This document shows, one piece after another, positions 55,380 to 64,000 of a DNA stretch of 64,000 nucleotides; positions within the stretch are counted from its first letter, which is position 1, and each line of letters opens with the position of its first letter. The DNA comes from Escarpia spicata. Lineage: Eukaryota > Annelida > Polychaeta > Sabellida > Siboglinidae. The stretch spans positions 11,199,152-11,263,151 of the forward strand of contig OZ023209.1 in the NCBI GenBank assembly GCA_963995525.1, read 5' to 3'. The position numbers were made by a program, and so were the translations under genes. Below the pieces are notes generated by a model, which was given only the letters and a program-made list of their open reading frames with translations, had not been told where the DNA came from and did not search any database.

Positions 55380-56376
55380 AATCCATCTTTTATACTTTCT
55401 ATCATTCTCCTTCTGGCAAGTGATGTGTCAATTAATCCTGGTCCAAAAACGTTTCATATTATACGCTCTGCGACTACCAATCTTAGATCTGGTCATCACA
55501 AATCTTCTGCCCTTTTAGATTTAATAGCATCAAAAGATATATATATATTTTAGCAATGACTGTTACATGGTTGACAAAATTTATACTGTCTTCTGTCTTG
55601 CTGACATCACTCCTCTTGGCTTTTCTCTACACCACCATCCATGCCAGTCAGGTAGGGGTGGTGGTGTTGCACAACCATTGTTTCTGATTTGTTCAAGGTA
55701 GAAATCCTTCATTCACCTGTTTACCACAGCTTCGAGGCTTTATGTATTCTTATGAAAGGTTCATCTATGTCTGCTAACTTTATTTGCATATATCGTCCTC
55801 CTGGAAACACAAGTACATTTTTGATTAATTTCAAGATTTTCTTGAAACTATACATTACAATTACATGAAAAATTATATAATCTGGATGTACTCACTGACC
55901 TGTGTCTCAAAGTCAAGTCAAGACCAACTTTAATATAGACATTCTTCGTGCGTGAGGACCTTGCAAATTCCGATCTCTTGATTCAGCCAAAAAACTGCAC
56001 TGTGTGAGCTAGTTAACCAGTACTACGTTTCATTAGGTATACGTCTTGATAAACATGCCCCCAAACAAACAAAAAACAAAAGTTCGACCACCGTCACCAT
56101 GGATGTCACTAGACTGTACAAGCAAAATGTCGCCGTCGATATCTTGAAAGAATGTACCCGTTCACACTTTGACCAGTCCCGCTATATTAAGCAATGTCAC
56201 CTATGCAACAACATGGTGTCAAAAGCAAAGCTATCAAAAATTCTGAAAACCCTTGCCAAATGTGGAAATCCACCAATGTTGCGCTTCATCGGGAGAAACC
56301 AAAAGTTATTGCCTGATACCTCTTCATTGGATACATTGTGCAGCATGTTTTTAAAGTACTTCACGGATAAGATTAC
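55380..56376 (+). pseudogene. L2/CR1-like LINE, N-terminus and endonuclease, with a 2A-like motif
   Basis: The start reads ILSIILLLASDVSINPGP (motif 55422-55445), then KTFHIIRSATTNLRSGHHKS and ALLDLIAS to a stop at about 55550. Decayed endonuclease follows in changing frames: PLGFSLHHHPCQSGRGGGVA at about 55612, SFEALCILMKGSSMSANFIC and IYRPPGNTS at about 55730-55810, then QYYVSLGIRLDKHAPKQTK and a 93-codon frame 56099-56380 ending LCSMFLKYFTDKIT. FTDKI normally directly precedes the RT domain, which is missing because the TTAA-flanked element begins at 56381. A family C-terminus reappears at 59066. Confidence 0.82.
55422..55445 (+). other. 2A-like DVSINPGP motif of the LINE
   Basis: 2A-type ribosome-skipping peptides end D(V/I)ExNPGP and are known at the N-terminus of some non-LTR retrotransposons. 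Here the Glu is Ser (DVSINPGP), preceded by a hydrophobic stretch ILSIILLLAS. It is probably a decayed or weak version. Confidence 0.55.
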
Positions 56377-57575
56377 TTAAAGGGATTCTTTGTAAGCTAA
56401 TACACATTCGAGGTGTACCGTATTAAAACGTACTAATTTCACATAAGTACTTTCTCTGTTACTTATGTCTTGTATGTTTATGCATAATTTGGGTTTATTT
56501 GCGCAAAAAGCCAATAAACAATTGTGTTTTCGCGAATCATGTTGAGCTTGTTGCCACGTGGATGATTAATTCTGCAGCCCGGGTACAATGAATATTCATG
56601 CACGCGCAGTGAATCACACAAAGACAGTTGACGTCACGTCACACACACAGTTGACATGTTAGATTACCAGGTGAGTTGATTCAAGCAATGGCATTGTAAA
56701 TATGCAACTTGTAGACATATGCATATTGACAGCTATTTTTATCAGTGTAGGAAGCGTACGCATTGTTTAATTATCTTGCTTCCCAATGCCGACAGCCGAG
56801 TAACGTTTCGATTAAGTAGAACTATAACGTCCGCCGACGCGGACGGCTGCAGTCGGTGTCAGCTGCCGCTGGGACTGTCACCGAGTTTGAGTCTGCCTCT
56901 ACTACAGTAACTAGCCTATGCGTGGGTCTCGCCTTCCTAGTTGGTAAAACTGCATTGTCCAGTATTCGACATGCAGTGAACGAAAATGCACACTACAATA
57001 TCAGTATATGCAACCATTGTAAGAGGATTAACCTGGTCGTGAATGTAATTTTGTTTGCCTAAATCTAGGATTTGGGTATGTGTGTCTACGGGTCTTGCCT
57101 TTCAAAATTCCAGTCAGCCGTTTTTGAAAAGACCCCGTTTCTCCACTTATTTGAACCGAGACATACAAATTTGAGATTTGTACGTTCACAGACTGTTTTT
57201 AATGCTACAGCTACGGTTGTTAGTAAACCTGGATGGCATGTCATCATTCAGTGTAAACGATTTAGGGGTTTGTTAAAAAGTACACAATACCATGTTGCCA
57301 CGGAATTTTTCGATGCGCGAAATTTGGACACCAGCAGATCTGCACTTTAATATACATAAGTTTTTATCCATGAATATATTATATTTAAAAAAATCAGATC
57401 AAGTAGCGCTGCTCCATGTGAATAGCACATTTGATAAAATAGTGCTCGCTAAAACATATTAAAAATTTATTGTTGACATGTTACTTTACCGTTACTGTAC
57501 ACTTTGCACGAGAATGGCCCATGTGTATAATTACATACACCATGAATTATTAGAGCAAAAATAAAGGAAAATATA

Positions 57576-57759
57576 CAGTGCACTCTGGATAAGGTCGAAC
57601 TTCCAGGGACACATGACAATACTGATAATTGGAATTTCTGATAACTAGAAAGTTATCAGAAGGTCCCCTTATTGGGACCTTTGCCCTGGACCGAGGAACA
57701 TATTGGCTTAACTTAGCGAAAATTCACTTATGTGAGCTTTAGTTATCTGGAGTGCACTG
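57576..57759. mobile_element. pogo/Tigger-like MITE in copy A
   Basis: 184 bp, ends CAGTGCACTCTGGATAA and TTATCTGGAGTGCACTG (inverted with one mismatch class), TA on both sides (57574-57575, 57760-57761). Confidence 0.88.
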
Positions 57760-58414
57760 TATATGACCAATCCATACAGGGAATTATGTAGAAACAAATT
57801 AAAAGTTGGCCAAAGTAATGAATTGGGATTTTAGTCTGACTGAATCAACATAACAAGGTCCTCTTGTATTTTTTTCCATTTAGCCAGCTGTAAACTTGGT
57901 GATAAGTCCCGTAATCCAATATCTAAACTGAATTAATCTGCACAGTGTTGAGTTAGTTAACTCATATTTAGGCTCAGTTTCCTAAATTCAACATTGTTTA
58001 TTTGATGGAAAGAGGAAATTGAAGAGCTCTACTTAACAGTGTCATTAATTGGACAATGGGTTACCTGACATAACATGATGTCTGACTTTGTTCTGCCCCA
58101 TTCTGTTCTGTGCGACATCTACTTGGAAGTTGTACCTCAGTTCGAGTTTCAAATGAATGTGTGCATATGATAGCTTTGTGTATCAAAATGCATAGTAGTG
58201 CTATTAATAGGACAATAAGTTAAATGACACAGTAGTGAAGAAGTTGTCTGTCTTTGTACTGCCACATTAGTTCCGTGTGGCTTCTGCTGGGAATATGCAC
58301 GTCACTACATGTATCAAATGGATTTGTGCAATCGATCGATTTGTGTATCTAAAATGCACATCATCCCGTCATTATTTTGCAAAGTAGGACTACATAATAA
58401 CTTTAAACTTTCTT

Positions 58415-58838
58415 GTGCTCGTCATGTTTGGACTGTGCTCATCATGTTTGGACTGTGCTCATCATGTTTGGACTGTGCTCATCATGTTTGGATTGTGCTC
58501 ATCATGTTTGGATTGTGCTCATCATGTTTGGATTGTGCTCATCATGTTTGGACTGTGCTCATCATGTTTGGACTGTGCTCATCATGTTTGGACTGTGCTC
58601 GTCATGTTTGGACTGTGCTCGTCATGTTTGGACTGTGCTCGTCATGTTTGGACTGTGCTCGTCATGTTTGGACTGTGCTCATCATGTTTGGATTGTGCTC
58701 ATCATGTTTGGATTGTGCTCATCATGTTTGGATTGTGCTCGTCATGTTTGGATTGTGCTCGTCATGTTTGGACTGTGCTCGTCATGTTTGGACTGTGCTC
58801 ATCATGTTTGGATTGTGCTCGTCATGTTTGGACTGTGT
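58415..58838. repeat. 20-bp minisatellite, about 21 units, inside copy A
   Basis: The unit is TGCTCATCATGTTTGGACTG with A/G and C/T variants in runs. Copy B has one diverged unit at the matching place (62209-62229, GGTCATCATGTTTGAATTG followed by the same TGTTCTACAG). Confidence 0.98.
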
Positions 58839-59056
58839 TCTACAGCATCTACAGTAGTGTATAAAATGGTATCGACAAAGTTGCTTTTACCATAATTTTG
58901 AAAATTCATAAACTATAAATGTTCCACAACATTCAACATGTTTTAGGGATCTTCTTAAGCTAAACACACCAATGATGACTGAAAACAGTGTTTTAAAATA
59001 TGCGTTACTTTAAAAGTTTTGTAATTTTATAACTTTATTTCCAACATACAATGGCC

Positions 59057-59320
59057 ACTCAAAACCTGGAATCAACTCCTTATCGCTTAAAAATCATTTG
59101 AGGCTATAGATACCTTTAGCAAAAAACTTAAGACTGATTTATTTGAAATGGCATTCCCACCCTAAACGTCGGCGGTCCCTTGCTCTAATGGCAACTCTTG
59201 CTTGTCCATGTTAACGATTTTGCCCAACGATTCTTGTATGTTGCGCCTCTGAGCTCAGATTCCTGGGGATTTAGGCGCTGTAGAAGTTTGTAATTATTAT
59301 TATTATTAAACAAAATTATT
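59057..59320 (+). pseudogene. L2-like LINE, extreme C-terminus and 3' tail
   Basis: Reads TWNQLLIA, stop, KSFEAIDTFSKKLKTDLFEM and AFPP before a stop at 59164. The 3' UTR has GCGCCTCTGAGCTCAGATTC and ends TTGTAATTATTATTATTATT. It is the same family as 51741-52300 and probably the far end of the LINE whose start is at 55380. Confidence 0.8.
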
Positions 59321-59444
59321 TGATACCGTGCTTCTGGCATGTATTGTCTTTTCTGAGAATAAATACTTTGCCATCTTGATTTACCATCGTATTTAAGTTT
59401 AATGTCGTTCTCGATATCTTCTTATCGGTACCCAGACCTTGCGA

Positions 59445-59570
59445 CTCTTCACATAGCTTTACACTTTACTCCCTGGTAGACCTATTCGATTGAACACCAT
59501 CTCGACTTCTATGGGAAGCATACAGCCACGATGCAAATACTGTGCACAGATTATTTGAATATAACTATCA
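59445..59570 (-). mobile_element. SINE fragment
   Basis: TAGCTTTACACTTTACTCCC, TATTCGATTGAACACCATCT and TCTATGGGAAGCATACAGCC parallel the minus-strand SINE at 34935-35015. The head is missing or unrecognisable. Confidence 0.7.
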
Positions 59571-60314
59571 ACCAATACGGTTTAATCTTAATATCCTCGT
59601 TATATTAGACGTCTATCATAACAGAAGTGTATCAATTCGGGAACCATATTCTAAAATCTCTCTCAAGCTACTCTGTGTCATTATTAATATTTTAATTTCT
59701 TAAAAACATACTACGTAAATTACATTGTGATGTAACAAAAAATTTCTTATGTAAAACTATAAAGTTTGTTTCACTATATGGTTTTACTCAGAGTTTTTAT
59801 ATATATTAATATACGTATATTTTTGGAAACGATATAGTTTATGGAACCAGAAAACCAATGTTTCCATTAGCCCACAGGCATGGAAGACGGTCAATTTAGG
59901 TTTCCAAAATGACCGTCATTAAAACATTTAGTTGCCAATATCTCAATACCTAAGAGACGCGGAACATTGATTTTTAACAGCAAAACCTACATTTGACGGT
60001 GCAAGGAATTCATTGGCACTACTCATAATAAGCTTATCACGAAATATTGTAACTTTTCTGCGAAATTAGACGTAGGCTCTCAGACCGGACAACCAGACAG
60101 CGACTTATCTGGTTTCTGTTAATTATGCGCATGCGCTGTGCAAGTCTCACCTTTGCGTACGACACGCACCATATTATATTCAAGACGACGATGGACGCAT
60201 TTGGCTAATTCGAAAAAACCGATGGAAGAAGATAATAATAACTGGGAATATATCGAGACGATTTCAAAAGCAGCTCTATTTCGATACCGGATATTGCACA
60301 GACGCGCTGCTTCA
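59571..60314. other. No recognised feature
   Basis: AT-rich spacer between the SINE fragment and copy B. A 63-codon frame at 60138-60329 runs into copy B and is not supported. Confidence 0.5.
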
Positions 60315-60781
60315 AGGGATTCTTTGTAAGCTAATATACATTCGAGGTGTACCGCATCTCACGGAACTAATGTGGCAGAACAAAGTCATAAGTACTATCT
60401 CTGCTACTTATGTTTTGCATGTTTATGCATAATATGGGTGTTATCTGCGCAAAAAGCCGATAAACAATTTTGTTTACGCGAATAATTTTGAGCTTGTTTG
60501 CCACGTGGATGATTAATTCTGCAGCCCGACTATAATGAACATTCATGCACGCGCAGTGACCCACACAGAGACCGTTGACGTCACACACACTGTTGACATG
60601 TTGGATTCCGAGGAGAGTTGATTCAAGCAATGGCATTGTAAATAAGCAATATGTAGACACAGGTTAATTACCATGCTTCCCAATGTTGTCAGCCGAGTAA
60701 CGTTCGATTAAGTAGAATTATAACGTCCGCCGGACGGCTGCAGTCGGTGTCAGCCCCACTGGGACTGTCACTGAGTCTGAC

Positions 60782-60875
60782 TAACTAGACAGGCGAGACC
60801 CATGCCTAGGGCTAGGCTAGTTACTTCTACAGTAAATAGCTTATCCCTATGCGTGGGTATCGCCTTCCTAGTTGG
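60782..60875. repeat. Inverted duplication of about 42 bp specific to copy B
   Basis: 60782-60823 (TAACTAGACAGGCGAGACCC...) is the imperfect inverse of 60832-60875 (...GCGTGGGTATCGCCTTCCTA). Copy A has only the direct version (56907-56944). Confidence 0.85.
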
Positions 60876-61376
60876 TAAAACTGCATTGTCCAGTATTTGA
60901 CATGTAGTGAACGAAAATGCACACTACAATATCAGTATATGCAACCATTGCAAGAGGATTAACCTGGTCTGGATGTAATTTTGTTGCCTAAATCTGGGGT
61001 TTGGGTCTATGTGTCTATGGCTGTTGCCTATCCAAATTCCAGTCAGCCGTTTTTTAGGTTTGTTAAAAAGTACACAATACCATGTTGCCACGGAATTTTG
61101 TGATGCGCGACTTTTGGACACCAGTAGATCTGCACTCTAGTATACATAAGTTTTTATCTATGAATATATATATTGTTTAATCTAATAATAGATCAGATCA
61201 AGTTGCGCTGCTTCGTGTGAATAGCACATTTGATAATAATAGTACTCGCTAAAAACAAATTAAACATTTATTTTTTAAATGTTACTCTACCACTACTGTA
61301 CACTTTACACGAGAATGGCCCATATGTAAAATTATATACAACAATAATTATTAGAGCAAGAATAAAGGAAAATATA

Positions 61377-61534
61377 CAGTGCACTCTGGATAATATCAAA
61401 CTTCCCATGACAATATTGTTAAGTGGGATTTCTGATAACTAGGGACTTTTGGGACCTTTGCCCTGGAGAGGAAAATATTGACTTAACTTAGCGAAAATTC
61501 ACTTATGTGAGTCTGAGTTATCTGGAGTGCACTG
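61377..61534. mobile_element. pogo/Tigger-like MITE in copy B
   Basis: Same ends and same position as in copy A but shorter (about 158 bp, internal deletions). The right TA is now TG, so it was present before the two copies separated. Confidence 0.85.
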
Positions 61535-63474
61535 TGTATGACCAATGCAGATAACTATGTAGAAGCAAATTAAAAGTTGGCCAAAGTAATGGATTGGGAT
61601 TTTAGTCTGACATAATCAACATAACAAGGTTCTCTTGTATTTCTTTTCCATTTAGCCAGCTGTTCACTTGGTGATAAATCCCAAAATCCAATATCTAAAC
61701 TGAATTAATCTGCACATTGTTGAGTTAGTTAACTCATATTTAGGCTCAGTTTCCTAAATTCAACTTTGTTTGCAGGAACATTGGAAATAGCTGAGCTGAT
61801 GGAAAGAGGAAATTGAAGAGCTCTACTGAACAGTGCCATTAATTGGACAATGGGTCACCTGACATAAGATGATGTCTGACTTTGTTCTGCCCCATTCTGT
61901 TATGTGCGACATCTACTAGGAAGTTGTACCTCAGTTCGAGTTTCAAATGGATGTGTGCATATGATAGCTTTGTGTATCAAAATGCATAATAGTGCTATTA
62001 ATAGGACAATATGTTAACTGACACAGTAGCGAAGAAGATGTCTGACTTTGTTCTGCCACATTAGTTCCGTGTGGTTTCTGCTGGGAATATGTACATCACT
62101 ACGTTTCAAATGAATTGGAGCAATCGATCGATTTGTGCATCCAAATGCACATCATCCCGTCATTATGTTGCAACGTAGGAGTAAATAATACAATTTATGC
62201 TTTCTTATGGTCATCATGTTTGAATTGTGTTCTACAGTATATTATATTCTTCAAAATTTGTTGAGACAAGTTTGTGTTAAGTGAACTTTACTGGGAGTAG
62301 TGTCTAAAAAGGTGTCGACAAAGTTGCTTTTACAATAATTTTGAAAATTCATAAAATATAAATGTTCCACAACATTCAAAATGTTTTAGGGATCTTCTTG
62401 AGCTAAATACGCCAATGATAACTGAAAACAGTGTTTTAAAATATGCGTTACTTTAAAAGCTTTGTAATTTTATAACTTTATTTCCATCATACAATGGCCA
62501 TTTTATTTGTTATCGAAACGGGAGTTCGACCATAACCGATTCAATATCTTTTACTCTAAATGATGGGCAGAAAAATAATGATTGCATTCCCAGTACAAAA
62601 TAAAACACGTTTTTACACTGATGTTATGCTTTTTATAGATCTATCTTTTTCAAACTAAAAATAAACCTTAAGTAGATAGGAAAGTACATATCCACCTATC
62701 CTATTTTAATACCGTAATTATTTTAGTGATATATAATGTATTGATATATAATGCTTATGGAAATAGCAGCTGGATTTATGGTGCAAATAAAATGGTTTCA
62801 TTATTGAATGATTCACGGCTTCAGTAAGTTTCTGTTATCTAAACGTTTCATTAAAACTTCACTTCAAAATAAATAGCCACATGTACCTGGTGAAAAAGGA
62901 ACATGATAGTACATTAGGTTTTTTTACATTCCAACAAAAACAATGCCAGTCATCCAATATGACATCGGTGTCACCATCGGCGGCTTCGTGCATGGAGAGG
63001 TGATGTTTAAAAAAAAATCAATCCGTCTGTCATGAACTGTCGCTATGTTCATTCTCCGTTTATTCCATGTATTATTTTCCTTCTTTTCTATGCTGAATCT
63101 GTGACATAAACAGCAGCTGGTCCACTTTTCATAATTTTATTGGTCACGACTCATTCGCATGGCGGTGGCTAATCCATATACACACATGTTGATGACGTAT
63201 TTCTTGCATCTATTAACTCTAGCTAATCGAAGTCTGACGGACAGTCCCGAATATTCATGTGCATGCCACATACGGATTGTGAAGGTGGACCCAAAGTAGA
63301 AACTCCGCTTACGCGGAGTTATTTTTTCGATATATTGTCAGGGTCATTAGTAATTAATAAAACATAATTCTAATGAAATAAAGGCATAGAATTACATGAA
63401 ATAATCATATTAACAGGATTAACTAATAATTGCGTACATTACAAAGATATTAAAATCTCAAAGAATCCCTTTAA

Positions 63475-63660
63475 TTCAGCTGTTCCCAAACAAGATTTAA
63501 CCACTTTGTGCTATTCACGAAGAACTAAATTAGCGTATGTAACAGGAAATACTATCCGTCTCACAGAACACATATCATACAGATGGTAAAGTAAGTAAGC
63601 GCTGTTCGAAAACATCATCACCCAATATTACATAATTACATCGCGAGAAACTGTTTTCTC
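63475..63660. other. No recognised feature
   Basis: Short spacer between copy B and the Penelope-like element. Confidence 0.5.
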
Positions 63661-64000
63661 TTGTTTTGAATATTTCGACTGCTTCTTGCAGTCTTCATCG
63701 GCAGAATGACATTACGGGTGTGTCACATGCTGGAGAAGGACTGCTGGTAGATCCTGGCCGACGTCGCGATTCAGTGGAGGTTTTCCTGTGTGGATGTTGA
63801 TTGCCCCCTTTATCTTTCTTCGGTGCCAGTTCTCCTCGTGGTCTACAATTGTGATGTCTTTCAATGAACACTGATGGTCTGTGTTCAGTTTATGTTTACT
63901 TATGGCTGATAGGAGTTGGCGACGTGGCAGATGTTCTTTCATTCTTGTGCCAAGTGTAGTGCCTGTCACATTATGATCACTTGATATCATATACCACACC
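63661..64000 (-). mobile_element. Penelope-like retroelement, C-terminal GIY-YIG endonuclease region (cut by window end)
   Basis: The minus-strand frame 63999-63712 (95 codons, open at the window edge) reads TLGTRMKEHLPRRQLLSAIS, HKLNTDHQCSLKDITIVDHE, ENWHRRKIKGAINIHTGKPP and LNRDVGQDLPAVL. The TxGxRxxEH, W..RKI.EAI and P.LNRD.G..LP series is the GIY-YIG-type end of Penelope-like elements. Downstream (63667-63705) lies the usual short tail with TTTCGACTGCTTCTTGCAGT. The copy appears uninterrupted here; the RT would lie beyond 64000. Confidence 0.85.

Larger units (their letters stand above)
56381..59056 (+). mobile_element. TTAA-flanked non-autonomous element, copy A (left part, right end lost)
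   Basis: The left end AGGGATTCTTTG directly follows TTAA (56377-56380). The sequence then parallels copy B (60315-62505) from end to end: GCTTGTTGCCACGTGGATGA, GGCATTGTAAATATGCAAC, TTGGTAAAACTGCATTGTCC, CAGTGCACTCTGG MITE, GAAATTGAAGAGCTCTACTT and TTTTATAACTTTATTTCCA. There is no open frame of note. The copy ends at about 59056, where the L2-like LINE C-terminus starts, so its right end is deleted. TTAA plus A-GGG ends resemble Kolobok/T2-type elements. Confidence 0.75.
60315..63470 (+). mobile_element. TTAA-flanked non-autonomous element, copy B (both ends present)
   Basis: The left end AGGGATTCTTTG follows TTCA (60311-60314, one change from TTAA). The right end CAAAGAATCCCT (63459-63470) is its perfect 12-bp inverse and is followed by TTAA (63471-63474). 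Length is about 3.16 kb. No transposase frame is seen, so it is non-autonomous. Ends and target resemble Kolobok/T2-type families more than piggyBac, whose ends begin CC. Confidence 0.78.

Noticed and set aside
58309..58895. Frames with SSCLDCAHHVW repeats
   Set aside because: Translation of the 20-bp minisatellite in three frames; copy B lacks the array.
56381..63470. piggyBac element because of TTAA
   Set aside because: piggyBac ends begin with CC; here the ends are AGGG. Kolobok/T2-like fits better, though no transposase was found to prove it.

Overview
This window is metazoan nuclear DNA. There are no operons and no bacterial gene density. About one probable host gene stands in a sea of interspersed repeats: RTE, CR1, jockey-like and L2-like LINEs, a Penelope-like fragment, a tRNA-derived SINE, hAT and TTAA-flanked DNA elements, and very long micro- and minisatellites. 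The repeat mixture and the intronless rhodopsin-class receptor suggest a marine invertebrate, perhaps a lophotrochozoan. The sequence alone does not let me name the phylum with confidence. No rRNA, tRNA or CRISPR was found.

Layout. 0-7 kb: RTE and CR1 LINE fragments, then an 18-bp palindromic minisatellite. 7.4-8.6 kb (minus strand): the only convincing host gene, an uninterrupted 385-residue class A GPCR in a GC- and CpG-rich island. 9-17 kb: degenerate transposon pieces, a 33-bp minisatellite and a full SINE. 17.6-19.3 kb: a dead hAT element with (GT)n on both sides. 20.6-23.2 kb: a 26-bp minisatellite of about 98 units. 23.7-29.4 kb: an approximately 4.85-kb element with inverted ends, embedded in CTGA/CACT microsatellites. 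It carries a broken gene for a protein with PIN/FEN-like motifs and a Cys-rich tail, and that gene is itself split by a BovB-type RTE. This is the most interesting system in the window.

33-36 kb: a MITE with two CRE palindromes, another SINE and an RTE tail. 37-43.6 kb: a duplicated module carrying 26-bp minisatellites of about 22 and 42 units, with a degenerate jockey-like LINE between the copies. 46.8-48.2 kb: about four diverged monomers of an approximately 360-bp tandem repeat. 49.6-50.8 kb: a CR1 tail inserted in an RTE coding region. 51-53.4 kb: inverted repeat around AC/AT tracts, an L2-like tail and a 240-bp (AG)n. 55.4-63.5 kb: an L2-like LINE start with a 2A-like DVSINPGP motif, followed by two related TTAA-flanked (Kolobok/T2-like) non-autonomous elements, each carrying a pogo-like MITE. 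In only one of them a 20-bp unit has grown to about 21 copies. 63.7-64 kb: a Penelope-like GIY-YIG region running off the window.

The genes do not form a pathway. The coherent story is layered insertion (element into microsatellite, LINE into transposon gene, LINE into LINE), satellite growth inside repeats, and at least three small inverted duplications that look like template-switch scars. All identifications come from reading motifs; no database search was possible.
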